From NCBI GenBank assembly GCA_013298215.1, contig JAAFKE010000012.1, positions 24,800 to 88,799 of the forward strand: a DNA stretch of 64,000 nt, read 5' to 3'. Origin of the DNA: Cytophagales bacterium (GTDB taxonomy: Bacteria > Bacteroidota > Bacteroidia > Cytophagales > Spirosomataceae). The notes under the pieces were generated by a model. The model ran no database searches. It had not been told where the DNA came from and saw nothing but the letters and a program-made list of their open reading frames with translations. The position numbers and the translations under genes are program-made. Below, piece after piece: positions 8,473-18,349 of this stretch (position 1 is the stretch's first letter; every line of letters starts with the position of its first letter).

Positions 8473-9564
8473 TTAATTCATTATGTACGTACCCTCAATG
8501 GGGTTATGGTCCGAAAAAACAACGTTTCGGTAGGTTTTTAGCTCGACGGCCTCGAATTTTTGGGGGTCATAAAACTGGTTGTCGATCCTAATAAACCTGG
8601 GAGCTTTGTTGTAAGTAAAGCCAAAGCCCACGCCCGCGTTCTCAAAAGTGTTGTTGAGGTATCGGCCAACCCGCCCGTAGGCCAAGCCGTAGGGAATTTC
8701 GTTGAAGTCTCCGCACAAAATAATGGGGTAGGGGCTTTTTTTGATCCATTCTTCCATTATCTCAACGTGGTTGGCGCGTTTTTCAAAGCCCGATTTTAGT
8801 ATCTTCAACGCACTTTTTGTTTCAGCTTTGGCAACTTGGTATTCTTTTTCTTTCAGAACCTTGTTGATCCGCAGCGCCATTGAGCGCAGGTGCACGTTGA
8901 TGATCCTGACGGTGTCTTTTCCAATTTTAATATCGGCGCGGAGCAGGCCGTTGAGACCCGCAAAAACCACCTCCTCGCGTGCCACAATGGGGTATTTTGA
9001 AAATATTGCCAGCCCGAAAAAATTCTCCTCGTTTTGGGCCGCCAGTGGGTGCAACGCCGCCATGTAGCGGTATCCCTGCGCCTTTATCTGTTGCGTAGTA
9101 TTAAAATTGGGGCGCGAGTCTAAGTTATAAAACTCCTGAAAGCACTTTACGTCGGCGTCGTTGTTTTTGGCCCAGCTCACCATGTCCAAAGCACTTTGGG
9201 GGTTTATATTGTCCAAATACCCCTGCACATCGAACGACATAACATTGTAACTCAGCACCCGCAATGTTTTTTGTTGCTCGGATGCTTGCCGTGCTTTGGG
9301 TGTTCTATCAAACTGGTAAGTACGCCCAAAAAGAGGGAAGCCCACTGCCAAAATCAGCACCGATAGCAACGCCCGGGGTGGTTGCACCAAAAGCCAGTAC
9401 AACACAAAAAGCGCATTGATGGCCCAAACCACTTGCAGCGACATCATCATGAAACCCGCCAGCCAGTGCGTTGCCCAGGTAGAGTACACCAAACAATACA
9501 CCACGATGCAATAAACGAAGAGTAGTTTGTTCAACAACCAAAACACAGAACGGAATAAGGACAT
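8473..9564 (-). CDS. Membrane-anchored endonuclease/exonuclease/phosphatase (EEP) family protein
   Basis: The 363-residue protein has two or three N-terminal hydrophobic helices within about residues 1-85, then an EEP (DNase I-like) domain. Visible signatures are LSYNVMSFD, the metal-binding Glu in KCFQEFYN, the catalytic LCGDFNEIP and the terminal SDHNPIEG. EEP enzymes cleave phosphodiesters in nucleic acids, inositol phosphates or sphingomyelin; the specificity cannot be read here. In Bacteroidota this architecture is common and uncharacterised. The active domain probably faces the periplasm. It is transcribed divergently from nhaD, 60 bases away. Confidence 0.85.
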   Translation of the reverse strand: MSLFRSVFWLLNKLLFVYCIVVYCLVYSTWATHWLAGFMMMSLQVVWAINALFVLYWLLVQPPRALLSVLILAVGFPLFGRTYQFDRTPKARQASEQQKTLRVLSYNVMSFDVQGYLDNINPQSALDMVSWAKNNDADVKCFQEFYNLDSRPNFNTTQQIKAQGYRYMAALHPLAAQNEENFFGLAIFSKYPIVAREEVVFAGLNGLLRADIKIGKDTVRIINVHLRSMALRINKVLKEKEYQVAKAETKSALKILKSGFEKRANHVEIMEEWIKKSPYPIILCGDFNEIPYGLAYGRVGRYLNNTFENAGVGFGFTYNKAPRFIRIDNQFYDPQKFEAVELKTYRNVVFSDHNPIEGTYIMN

Positions 9565-9624
9565 AAACAGATTTTATTTGCAGGGATTTTAGCCGTTATT
9601 TGACCCGAAATATACGGACAAAAT

Positions 9625-10896
9625 ATGTTAGTGGGCATTATTGTTATTTTTATAATCGGTTACTTGGGCATTGCCTTCGAGCACCTCATTCGCATTGATA
9701 AAACCGCCATTGCGCTCCTAACGGGGGTTTTGTGCTGGGCTTGCTACGCGCTCAATACCGACGCGGCGGTGTTTTTGCCCGAGCTGTCGCACCACCTGGC
9801 GGGGGTTGCCGAGATCCTATTTTTTTTACTCGGGGCCATGGTTGTTGTAGAACTAATGGACGCGCATGGTAGTTTCGACCTCGTCACCGACCGCATTAGT
9901 ACCCGTGATCCTCGGGCCTTGCTATGGATTATTTCTATTTTGGCGTTTTTTCTATCTGCCCTGCTCGACAACCTCACGACGGCTATTGTGATGGTGTCGT
10001 TGCTCCGAAAATTAGTGTCCGATCTGGGCGTTCGGCGGCTGATGGTGGGCGTGATCGTGATTGCTGCAAATGCGGGCGGGGCCTGGTCTCCGATCGGCGA
10101 CGTAACCACCACCATGCTCTGGATCGGCGGGCAGATTACGGCGGAAAACATCATCAAAACACTCTTTTTGCCGAGTTTGGTTTGCGCGGCGGTTCCCGTT
10201 TTGTGCCTTTCTTTGAGCAAAACCCTCCGCAACGCCCCCACTGCCGCCATGCCAGTTGCCGAAATCATAAGCCCCCGCGACCACCTGGAGCGGCGCATTA
10301 TGATGGCCGTGGGTTTGAGCGGCCTGATCTTTGTGCCTGTTTTTAAGGCAGTTACCAAACTACCGCCGTACATGGGAATGATCTTGGTGCTCGGTGTTAT
10401 TTGGGTGGTTTCGGAGGTGCTTCACCGCAAAAAAGACCACGACGACCGCCTGCCCCTAACGGCCTCTTACGCCCTGAGCCGAATAGACTCGCCGAGTATC
10501 TTGTTTTTTTTGGGTATTCTCCTGGCGGTGGGTAGCTTGGAGGTCACGCATTTGCTGCCCAACTTGGCCCGCTGGCTCGACCAATCGGTTGGCAACCAAA
10601 GTTTAATCGTACTGCTGATCGGATTGTCGTCGGCGGTTTTAGACAACGTACCGCTGGTAGCTGCCACCATGGGAATGTACGAACTGGGCACCTACCCAAC
10701 CGACGATTTTTTGTGGGAGTTTGTGGCCTACTGTTCGGGCACGGGCGGCAGTATTCTTATTATTGGTTCGGCGGCGGGAGTGGCCGTGATGGGCATGGAG
10801 CGCATCGACTTTGTGTGGTACGTAAAAAAAATTAGCTCACTGGCGCTTCTTGGGTACTTGGCGGGGGCGGGAGTGTATTTGTTAGTGCGGGGCTGA
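9625..10896 (+). CDS. nhaD: Na+/H+ antiporter NhaD type
   Basis: The 423-residue integral membrane protein has about 11-12 hydrophobic segments, belonging to the ion transporter superfamily. Recognisable stretches include the N-terminal FEHLIRIDKTAIALL, the conserved LDNLTTAIVM segment and its pseudo-repeat VLDNVPLVAA, and NAGGAWSPIGDVTTTMLW, all typical of NhaD. It exchanges cytoplasmic Na+ or Li+ for protons and supports salt and alkaline tolerance. It stands alone, divergent from the EEP gene and convergent with recN. Confidence 0.92.
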   Translation: MLVGIIVIFIIGYLGIAFEHLIRIDKTAIALLTGVLCWACYALNTDAAVFLPELSHHLAGVAEILFFLLGAMVVVELMDAHGSFDLVTDRISTRDPRALLWIISILAFFLSALLDNLTTAIVMVSLLRKLVSDLGVRRLMVGVIVIAANAGGAWSPIGDVTTTMLWIGGQITAENIIKTLFLPSLVCAAVPVLCLSLSKTLRNAPTAAMPVAEIISPRDHLERRIMMAVGLSGLIFVPVFKAVTKLPPYMGMILVLGVIWVVSEVLHRKKDHDDRLPLTASYALSRIDSPSILFFLGILLAVGSLEVTHLLPNLARWLDQSVGNQSLIVLLIGLSSAVLDNVPLVAATMGMYELGTYPTDDFLWEFVAYCSGTGGSILIIGSAAGVAVMGMERIDFVWYVKKISSLALLGYLAGAGVYLLVRG

Positions 10897-11096
10897 GGCC
10901 AACACCTATACGAACCGACATTTTTCACAGCTAATAAAAGGCTGAAAAAGCTATCTTGCCGAGGGATTCTTGGCCTGTTTTCTAATTTGATTTGGAATAG
11001 TGGCGCCGTTTTCTTTTAATTTTTGTTTGTTCCAGTCAAATAACGGTCTGGTTGCCAGGCGGGCGGGTTTAAAAACTCAGAATAGTTTGATTTGGC

Positions 11097-12767
11097 TCAG
11101 GCTTGGCCGTTGCTTTTTTGGTCGAGGAGTTCGCGGGCGTTTTGGAGGATAGTCTCCGAAGGTCGCCGCCCGCCGATCATCTGGGCAATCTCCGTCACCC
11201 GTTCTTCAAAACTGAGCTTGCGAATGCGGCTCACGGTTCTGGCGGCGCTGTGGTCTTTATACACAAAATAGTGTGCCGTGCCCTGGGCGGCAATCTGGTG
11301 CAGGTGCGTAATGGCAATGACCTGGTGGGTGCGGGCCATGTCGAGCATCATGTTGCCCATTTTAATGGCAATCTCGCCCGAAACCCCCGTATCTATCTCG
11401 TCGAAAACAATGGTTGGTAGCTTCCGTTTGGTGGCCAAGATGTATTTTAGGGCCATCATCAACCGCGAAAACTCCCCACCCGATGCCACATTTTTGAGCT
11501 GCTGGGGCTTCATGCCTTTGTTGGCACTAAACAAAAACGAAACCGCATCCGTGCCGTCGGAGGTGGGTGGGCTCGTTTGATTGGTAATCTCCAAGGCCGC
11601 GTTGGGCATTCCCAAATCGGTGAGCAGTTTATGTATCTGCTTTTCGATCGGTTTCAGAACGGCCTCCCGCGACTTTGTGAGCGTCTGGGCGGCTTTCATC
11701 ATTTTTTCTTTGGCCTTTTCTGCATTCTGGCGGGCAGTTTCAATGTCGGCATCTGAGTTCAGAACCATACTTACTTTGCGCTCCAATTCGGCCTGAATGT
11801 CCAGCAGGTCCACGACCTTACGAACTTGGTGTTTTTGTTGCAGGTTATAAATCGTGTTGAGTCGCCCCTTAATTTCTTCGGCCCGCTTGTCGTCAATGTC
11901 CACTACTTCTTCGGCCGCGTTTACCTCGTCGGCCAGGTCACGAAATTCTATTAAACCGCTTTGAATGCGCTCGCGGAGGGGTTCGTACTGCTGCGAAATC
12001 TTACTGAGGCCATTGAGCTGACCGAGCACATTTTTCAGGTAAGCAATAATCGATTGTTCGGGGTCGTCGAGGTATTGGTACGCCAATTGGAGTTTTTCGC
12101 GCACCTCCGTGGCATTCTCGAGTACGTTCAATTCTTGCTCCAGCGCCTCCTGCTCGTCGGGCTGGAGTTTGGCCTTAGCGAGTTCCTGAAACAAAAAATG
12201 GTTGTAGTCGAACTCCTTTTTAATTTGCCCTGCCTGGCGGCGCAGCTCGTCGTACTCGGTTTGTAGTTGGCGGTATTCTTTGAAACTTTCGCGGTATTTT
12301 TTCAGTGTTTCCTCGTTGCCCGCGTATGTATCAACAATTTGCAGCTGATACTCGTTAGACCCCAGCAACGACGAATCGTGTTGGGAGTGAACGTCCATGA
12401 GCTGGCTCGTAATGCGCCGGAGGGTGTCTAAGTTCACGGGGGTGTCGTTCACAAACGCCCGCGATTTGCCGCTGGGACTAATCTCGCGCCTAATCACACA
12501 ACTGGTGGAGTAGTCTAAATCTTCTTCCTCAAAAATATGTTCTACCACGTACCCAGATATATCGTAGCTACCTTCGATCACGCACTTTTCGTCGGGGTTG
12601 TAGAGAATCTTGGTATCGGCTCGGTTGCCCATCAAAAGGCCAACTGCACCCAGCATGATCGATTTTCCCGCGCCAGTTTCGCCCGTAATGATGTTTAGGG
12701 CGCGGTCTGGTGCGAGCTCGGTTTGTTCAATTAAAGCGTAGTTTTTAATCAGCAAATGCGCGAGCAT
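11097..12767 (-). CDS. recN: DNA repair protein RecN
   Basis: The 556-residue SMC-like ATPase has Walker A GETGAGKS at residues 29-36, a long central coiled-coil (about 150-360), the ABC signature region SGGEFSRLM and Walker B IVFDEIDTGVSG. The length fits the family (about 550). RecN acts early in double-strand-break repair and homologous recombination, holding DNA ends or sisters together. It is the last gene of a minus-strand run with the C-terminal-processing peptidase (15 bases upstream) and the FKBP isomerase, so its expression is probably linked to envelope stress functions. Confidence 0.95.
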   Translation of the reverse strand: MLAHLLIKNYALIEQTELAPDRALNIITGETGAGKSIMLGAVGLLMGNRADTKILYNPDEKCVIEGSYDISGYVVEHIFEEEDLDYSTSCVIRREISPSGKSRAFVNDTPVNLDTLRRITSQLMDVHSQHDSSLLGSNEYQLQIVDTYAGNEETLKKYRESFKEYRQLQTEYDELRRQAGQIKKEFDYNHFLFQELAKAKLQPDEQEALEQELNVLENATEVREKLQLAYQYLDDPEQSIIAYLKNVLGQLNGLSKISQQYEPLRERIQSGLIEFRDLADEVNAAEEVVDIDDKRAEEIKGRLNTIYNLQQKHQVRKVVDLLDIQAELERKVSMVLNSDADIETARQNAEKAKEKMMKAAQTLTKSREAVLKPIEKQIHKLLTDLGMPNAALEITNQTSPPTSDGTDAVSFLFSANKGMKPQQLKNVASGGEFSRLMMALKYILATKRKLPTIVFDEIDTGVSGEIAIKMGNMMLDMARTHQVIAITHLHQIAAQGTAHYFVYKDHSAARTVSRIRKLSFEERVTEIAQMIGGRRPSETILQNARELLDQKSNGQA

Positions 12768-12782
12768 ACATTCAATTTTAAA

Positions 12783-14867
12783 CTACCGATTGGCCAAGCT
12801 CGATGCCTTGCCCACGGTAGTGAGGTCGATTAAAACCCGGCCACACTCGGTTAAATAAATATCTTTTTTCTTCTTTGTTTTGTCTTTTACGGCCACCGCG
12901 CCGTCTTCGGCCTCCACCTCGGTGTTTAGTTTCATGATGGCCTTGCGCTGGCGTTCGTTCTCCTCGTTTTCTTTTCTACGCTTGCTTTCCAACAACGACA
13001 CCGTCGTGTTTTCTTTGGCCTTGCGTGCGCGGTCGAGTTCGGCCACCAGTTGTTTTAGTTCGATGTCGGTTTTCAGCCGCTGCTGGTAGCGGTCGCGGAG
13101 TCTGGCGGTCACTTTGTCGGTCATCACCTTGGTGGCATCGTAGCGCGTAGCCCCGATCTGATCCCAGGGCAGTGCGCTCAACTGCGAGTCTTCGCCGTAT
13201 TCGGATGCCGCAAAAAACGACGGTAGCTCCACGTCGGGGGTCACGCCTTTTCGTTGGGTGCTGCTGCCGTTGATGCGGTAAAACTTCTGCACCGTCAGTT
13301 TAAGCTGTCCCATTGGTTCTTTTTCGCGGGCAAACTGGTTGAGGTCAATCAGCGTTTGTACTGTTCCTTTGCCGTAGGTTTGTTCGCCCACTACCACGCC
13401 GCGCTTGTAGTCTTGAATGGCGGCGGCAAAAATCTCCGATGCTGACGCGCTAAACCGGTTCACTAAAACCGCCAGCGGGCCGTCGTACAGCACCGTTGGG
13501 TCGGGGTCGTTCTGCGACTCTATCTCGCCGCTTTGCTCCTTCACTTGCACCACTGGCCCGCGCGAGATAAACAAGCCCGTCAGCGATACCGCCTCCGTCA
13601 GCGAGCCGCCGCCGTTGTTGCGGAGGTCTATCACGAGGCCATCCACGTTTTGGGCTTTGAGTTCTTCCACCAATTTTTGCACGTCGCGGGTGGTACTCGC
13701 AAAATCTTTGTCGCGTTGGCGCGCGCCTTCAAAGTCTCGGTAAAACTCGGGCAGGTTAATTACCCCAATTTTGTAGTCTTTTTTGTTTTGGTTAATCGTC
13801 ACGATCTCCTTTTTGGCACGGCGGTCTTCCAACTTTATTTTCTCGCGCACTATTTTTATTTCTTTGGGCGGCGTGTTGGGCAACGAGTTGGCTGCCAGAA
13901 TTTGCAGCCGCACCGTTGTGCCTTTTGGCCCTTTGATGAGTTTCACGGCATCGTCCACAAACCAGCCCACAATGTCTTGAAACTTGCCGTTTTCGCCCTG
14001 AGCCACGGCCACAATTTTGTCTTCTTTGTGCACTTGGTCGCTCCTAAAAGCTGGCCCTCCCGCCACTACCTCCACAATTTTTATGTAGTTGCCTTCCTCC
14101 CTCAAAATGGCCCCGATGCCCTCCAACGACTGCGACATTTCTTGGTTGAAGCGATCAGACGTTTTTGGGTTCATGTAGCTTGTGTGTGGGTCGAGGGCCT
14201 CGGTGTACGAATTGACGTACATCTGAAACACGTCCTCGCTGCGGACTCTTTTCAAGAAAAACTTGTCGCGGCTCGCGTACCGGTCGCGCATGGTGCTCAC
14301 GATGGCGGTGTCGGCTTTTCCCGCAATTTTCAGTTCGAGGGCTTCATTTTTTATCATTTTGCGCCACAAATCGTTCAACTCTTCGGGCGTTTTGGCAAAC
14401 TCGGCCTTCTCCCGGTTGGTGTTGAGGGTCTCGTCGGTATTAAAATCAAGCGGCTTTTTTAGTTCATCTTGAATAAACGTGCTGCGCTCGCGGTAACGTT
14501 TACGAAACAGGTTGTACATCTCGTAGGGCGCATCCAAGTTTCCATTGGCCAAAAAGTCGTCCATTTCGTTGCGGTACTTTTCAAACCCAGCTGCGTCCGA
14601 AGCCAGCAGGTACATTTTGTTGCCGTCCACGTCTTTGAGGTAATTATCAAACACAACCGACGACAGCGAGTCGCTCAGTTTGACTTTCCGAAAGTGGTAG
14701 TTCGACAACAAATTAGAAACCAATACCTCCACTTTTTCTTGCGACAAACTGGGTTTCAGGTCGTCGTCGGCGTAGACTACCGTTGGTGCTTTTTTTTGCG
14801 TTGCCGCGCTGTCGGGGTTGAGGCTCAACATAAACAACGGAGCCAGGCAAATGAGGTATTTTTTCAT
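12783..14867 (-). CDS. prc: Carboxy-terminal processing peptidase (tail-specific protease, S41)
   Basis: The 694-residue protein has an N-terminal signal peptide (MKKYLICLAPLFMLSLNPDSA), a helical N-terminal tail-specific-protease region, a PDZ domain around residues 230-330, and the S41 protease core. The catalytic Ser lies in NRFSASASE and the general-base Lys in YGKGTVQ (about residues 470-505). The C-terminal coiled segment is typical of Prc/Tsp rather than the shorter CtpA. The enzyme degrades or trims periplasmic proteins with exposed nonpolar C-termini. It sits between the FKBP isomerase and recN. Confidence 0.92.
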   Translation of the reverse strand: MKKYLICLAPLFMLSLNPDSAATQKKAPTVVYADDDLKPSLSQEKVEVLVSNLLSNYHFRKVKLSDSLSSVVFDNYLKDVDGNKMYLLASDAAGFEKYRNEMDDFLANGNLDAPYEMYNLFRKRYRERSTFIQDELKKPLDFNTDETLNTNREKAEFAKTPEELNDLWRKMIKNEALELKIAGKADTAIVSTMRDRYASRDKFFLKRVRSEDVFQMYVNSYTEALDPHTSYMNPKTSDRFNQEMSQSLEGIGAILREEGNYIKIVEVVAGGPAFRSDQVHKEDKIVAVAQGENGKFQDIVGWFVDDAVKLIKGPKGTTVRLQILAANSLPNTPPKEIKIVREKIKLEDRRAKKEIVTINQNKKDYKIGVINLPEFYRDFEGARQRDKDFASTTRDVQKLVEELKAQNVDGLVIDLRNNGGGSLTEAVSLTGLFISRGPVVQVKEQSGEIESQNDPDPTVLYDGPLAVLVNRFSASASEIFAAAIQDYKRGVVVGEQTYGKGTVQTLIDLNQFAREKEPMGQLKLTVQKFYRINGSSTQRKGVTPDVELPSFFAASEYGEDSQLSALPWDQIGATRYDATKVMTDKVTARLRDRYQQRLKTDIELKQLVAELDRARKAKENTTVSLLESKRRKENEENERQRKAIMKLNTEVEAEDGAVAVKDKTKKKKDIYLTECGRVLIDLTTVGKASSLANR

Positions 14868-14901
14868 CTTCAGAACTTAAAAGTGCGGCAAACGCCTGGT
14901 G

Positions 14902-15645
14902 TCATTTCAAAATCTCTAACAACTCGACCTCAAAAACCAGGGCCGAGTATGGCTTAATGGCCGCACCAGCGGAGCGCTCGCCGTAGGCAAGGTTATAGGG
15001 AATAAACAGCTTCCATTTAGAGCCTACGGGCATCAGTTGCAGGGCTTCGACCCACCCCTGAATGACCCCACCGACGGGAAACTCGGCGGGCTGGCCCCGA
15101 TCTACCGAACTGTCGAACACCGTTCCGTCGATGAGCGTGCCGTGGTAGTGCGTCCGTACTTTATCGTTCGCCGAGGGCTTGGGGCCGTCGCCCATTTTCA
15201 TGATCTGGTACTGCATTCCGCTTGGTAGGGTCACTACGTCGGTTTTCTTTTTGTTTTCGGCCAAAAATGCCTCGCCCGCCTTCCGATTGGGCTCACTGCT
15301 TTTGGCGGCCTCGGCGGTTTTGGCGGCCTGCATTTTTTGGAAGTGCGTGTTCAAAACAGCCAGTGCGGCCTGGTCGTTAAAAAGCACTTTTCCATCTTTT
15401 TTGAGCGACTCACTCATGGCTTTCGACAGCAGTGTCACGTTTATGTCGCCCATATTCTGCATTTTTAGGCTCTGGGCTATGTTTATTCCCAGGCTGTAGG
15501 AAACCGAATCCATGTTGGTTTTCAATGCGTTGGCCACGGGTGCGGCGGCTTTTGGGGTGGGTTTGGCGACCGTTTTTTTGGTTTGAGCGGTGGCATTGAG
15601 CGCGACGACCGCAAGCGATGCGGCAATAATGGTTTTTAACTTCAT
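14902..15645 (-). CDS. Periplasmic FKBP-type peptidyl-prolyl isomerase
   Basis: The 247-residue protein has a signal peptide (about residues 1-20), a low-complexity Lys/Ala/Pro linker, an FKBP_N dimerisation region (SVSYSLGINIAQSLK) and a C-terminal FKBP domain. The FKBP core shows TLIDGTVFDSS, FPVGGVIQGW and YNLAYGERSAG. This is the FkpA/Mip architecture; such enzymes catalyse proline isomerisation and act as chaperones for exported proteins. It is the first gene of a run with prc and recN on the minus strand; 34 bases separate it from prc. Confidence 0.92.
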   Translation of the reverse strand: MKLKTIIAASLAVVALNATAQTKKTVAKPTPKAAAPVANALKTNMDSVSYSLGINIAQSLKMQNMGDINVTLLSKAMSESLKKDGKVLFNDQAALAVLNTHFQKMQAAKTAEAAKSSEPNRKAGEAFLAENKKKTDVVTLPSGMQYQIMKMGDGPKPSANDKVRTHYHGTLIDGTVFDSSVDRGQPAEFPVGGVIQGWVEALQLMPVGSKWKLFIPYNLAYGERSAGAAIKPYSALVFEVELLEILK

Positions 15646-15723
15646 TGTGTTTTTTGACGATTGAAAGACTGTACTATCTGGTGGTGAGCGGAATATCTCG
15701 ATGCCAAATAAACGAATTTTATC

Positions 15724-15780
15724 ACAAAAAAAGTTTATCGGTAGCCATAATCTTCGCGAGGTATGTGCTACCGATAAACT
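15724..15780 (-). terminator. Terminator after the acyl-ACP desaturase gene
   Basis: A 14-base perfect inverted repeat (AGTTTATCGGTAGC, 15732-15745, and its complement 15767-15780) is followed on the minus strand by seven T. It lies about 37 bases beyond the desaturase stop codon and ends that transcript before the FKBP gene. Confidence 0.85.
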
Positions 15781-15816
15781 CTTAGTAGTTCTGGTGGTAT
15801 CGACTATGCGGCTCGC

Positions 15817-16794
15817 CTACCGTATCCAGCTAAACTGGTACTCCAACGATGGCGTTTGGAGGCGCTCGGCCACGCGGGCCAGGCGGACGGGTAGTTTAAG
15901 AATAAAATCGCGCGCTTTTTCGGCTTCGGACGTGAGCGAGGTAACGGTTTCTAAGTTCCATTTGCGGCTAATCTGCGTCAAAATGTCAATGTAATCTTGG
16001 GCAGTGTAAACGCCAATTCGCTGGGCGGCATCCGAGAAATGCTCATAAACCGATCCTTTAAGTCCCTCCACTTCGCGCAGAAAGTGGGCGGGCATGATGA
16101 TTTTCTTTTTCATCATGTCAGCAAAGGCAATCATCATTTCGGAAGGATCTTCGGTAAATATTTTTTCCACAAAGCCTTGGTACATCCTGGCGTGGCGGGC
16201 TTCGTCGGCGGCTATGAGTGCGCAAATGCGCGCCAGCGTGTCGTCGCCAGCTTGTTTAGAGAGTGTTCCCACGCGGCGGTGCGATATTTGGGTGGCCACC
16301 TCCTGAAAAGACGTGTAAACAAAGGTGCGGTAGGGATCGTTGGCTGTTTGAATATCGAAGCCATCCGAAATTAAGTGCTGCACCGACTGCTCCATGGCTT
16401 TCATGTTCACGCGGCCGCTGAGGTACAAATACCGATTGAGAAGGTCGCCGTGGCGGTTCTCTTCGGCGGTCCACATCCGCGACCACTGCCGCCAGGGGTT
16501 CTCGTCGGCGTTGTCGTTCATGCCTTCCAACGAAAACAGGTGGCTTTCGTAGGTTGGCAGGGCTTCCTCGGTTATGGTGTCGCCAATCAAAACCGCCAAT
16601 AAGTCGTAAGGCAACTCCTTGGCTTTGGCTTGCAGTTCGCGAACGCGCTGCACAAAGCCGTCTAAATCAGACGCATCGGGCAAAATATCGCTGGGCTGCC
16701 AATAGGTTTCTACGGGTTTGTAGAATACCTCAATTTGGTTCGTCACGAAGGAATCAAGTCCTTGCATCACTTCCTTACGTTGGAAAATATTCAT
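15817..16794 (-). CDS. Soluble acyl-ACP desaturase
   Basis: The 325-residue protein belongs to the ferritin-like di-iron acyl-ACP desaturases (plant stearoyl-ACP desaturase family). Both iron-binding motifs are present: EENRHG at residues 111-116 and DEARH at 197-201. The protein is soluble and lacks membrane helices. These enzymes place a double bond in acyl-ACP chains using O2 and reduced ferredoxin, giving aerobic synthesis of monounsaturated fatty acids and control of membrane fluidity. It is monocistronic, with a hairpin terminator downstream and a terminator for pdhA upstream. Confidence 0.92.
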   Translation of the reverse strand: MNIFQRKEVMQGLDSFVTNQIEVFYKPVETYWQPSDILPDASDLDGFVQRVRELQAKAKELPYDLLAVLIGDTITEEALPTYESHLFSLEGMNDNADENPWRQWSRMWTAEENRHGDLLNRYLYLSGRVNMKAMEQSVQHLISDGFDIQTANDPYRTFVYTSFQEVATQISHRRVGTLSKQAGDDTLARICALIAADEARHARMYQGFVEKIFTEDPSEMMIAFADMMKKKIIMPAHFLREVEGLKGSVYEHFSDAAQRIGVYTAQDYIDILTQISRKWNLETVTSLTSEAEKARDFILKLPVRLARVAERLQTPSLEYQFSWIR

Positions 16795-16995
16795 CAGGTC
16801 AGTTAAAGTATAAGCTGTGTTAATTCGATAAAACTACGCAATTTAGTAAAATTAGCTGATTACCTGTTGGTATTCAGCGTTTTGCTTGCACGGACCACGT
16901 CAAAAACAGATCGCGCACGTTGGGTTTTGTTCCACTTTCTACCTCACGTAACGTTTCTTGGCGGGCGAAGGTTTGAAACGAATCAAAATCAGTAC

Positions 16996-17036
16996 AAAAA
17001 ACGAAATCCGTAGTTCAAATGCCCCACGGATTTCGT
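16996..17036 (-). terminator. Terminator after pdhA
   Basis: An 11-base stem (ACGAAATCCGT, 17001-17011, complement 17026-17036) is followed on the minus strand by six T. It lies 33 bases beyond the pdhA stop codon. Confidence 0.82.
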
Positions 17037-17068
17037 CATGTTTTCGATGCGTTATCTCAGGGCGCACG

Positions 17069-18085
17069 TCATTCCATCAAAATCGGAAAGTCTTTTTGCA
17101 CGTAGTTGTCAGTAAACGCCTCGGCAGGATCGGGAAATGGCGATGCCTCGGCAAACTTTACGGCCTCTTCCACTTTCGCTTTGATGCTGGCATCAATGGC
17201 ATCCAGGTCTTCTTGGGTGGCAAACCCATTTGCCAAAAGGCTGTCGCGAACCTGTTCGATGGGATCGCGCATTTTGTATTGTTCAACTTCTTCTTTGGTG
17301 CGGTATTTTTGGGGGTCCGACATGGAGTGCCCACGGTAGCGGTAGGTTTTAAACTCCAAAAAAGTGGGGCCTTCGCCAGCGCGGGCGCGAGCGGCGGCGC
17401 GGGTCACAGCCTCGTGCACGGCCTCTACGCTCATGCCATCGACGGGCTCGGAGGGTATGTCGTAGCCTTCGCCCAGGGTGTATAGCTCGCGCACGTTTGA
17501 GCTCCGTGCCACGGACGTACCCATGGCGTAGCCGTTGTTTTCGACCACAAAGATTACGGGTAGTTTCCAGGTCATGGCCATGTTAAGTGCCTCGTGGAAA
17601 GCCCCCTGGCGGATGGCCCCGTCGCCGAAGTAACAAATGCAGACTTTGCCCGTTTTATTGTATTGTTCGGCAAATGCAATGCCTGCGCCCAGCGGAATTT
17701 GCGCGCCCACAATGCCGTGGCCGCCAATAAAACCCACCTCTTTGTCAAAAATGTGCATCGATCCTCCCTTGCCTTTGGTTGTTCCCGTGGCTTTGCCGTA
17801 GAGCTCGGCCATGATGGCGTTTGGCGACGTGCCAAGGGCCAACGGGTGGCCGTGGTCGCGGTAGGCAGTAATGTACTTGTCGCCTTTTTCTAACGCCGAC
17901 ACCGTGCCAGACGAACAAGCCTCTTGACCAATATAGAGGTGTAAGAAACCCCTAATTTTTTGTTGCTGATACAATTGGTACGCCTTCTCCTCAAACTTGC
18001 GCTGCAACTGCATAGATTCGTACCAGTACAGATGGCGTTCTTTGGAGTGGATTGTTTTGGCGGCGGTGGCTTTGGTTTTTGCCAT
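17069..18085 (-). CDS. pdhA: Pyruvate dehydrogenase E1 component, alpha subunit
   Basis: I take the ATG at 18085 (MAKTKATAAK, 338 residues); a TTG four codons upstream is less likely. The thiamine-diphosphate motif begins GDGAIRQGAFHEA and ends ENNGYAMGT. The phosphorylation-loop region YRYRGHSMSDP and the LYIGQEA entry are also typical of E1 alpha. With E1 beta the enzyme decarboxylates pyruvate and passes the acetyl group to E2. No E1 beta or E2 gene is adjacent, and the gene is flanked by its own terminator and a divergent DUF1501 gene, so the complex is encoded at scattered loci. Confidence 0.93.
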   Translation of the reverse strand: MAKTKATAAKTIHSKERHLYWYESMQLQRKFEEKAYQLYQQQKIRGFLHLYIGQEACSSGTVSALEKGDKYITAYRDHGHPLALGTSPNAIMAELYGKATGTTKGKGGSMHIFDKEVGFIGGHGIVGAQIPLGAGIAFAEQYNKTGKVCICYFGDGAIRQGAFHEALNMAMTWKLPVIFVVENNGYAMGTSVARSSNVRELYTLGEGYDIPSEPVDGMSVEAVHEAVTRAAARARAGEGPTFLEFKTYRYRGHSMSDPQKYRTKEEVEQYKMRDPIEQVRDSLLANGFATQEDLDAIDASIKAKVEEAVKFAEASPFPDPAEAFTDNYVQKDFPILME

Positions 18086-18349
18086 GGATATAAACAAGTA
18101 AGTCTAAACTCGGATTAGCGTTATGAAATCACTGCGCGAAACTACGCAGAAAACGCCATTTATAAAAAAACGAAGTCGTTCAATTAGAATACATCGTCCA
18201 ACAAAATAAATCTGCGTATTTTTACCGCTGTCATTTGTGGGCACGAGCGGCGGTAATTGCAAAATAACTCGACCATCAATAAACGGATCAGTCCCACAAT
18301 TGGTCTTTAAGCAAAGGGTTTTTCAGGTACCTTAATCTACGTCTTCACA

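Noticed and set aside
13533..14462. 309-codon open frame on the plus strand
   Set aside because: It is antisense to the tail-specific protease gene and has no recognisable domain.
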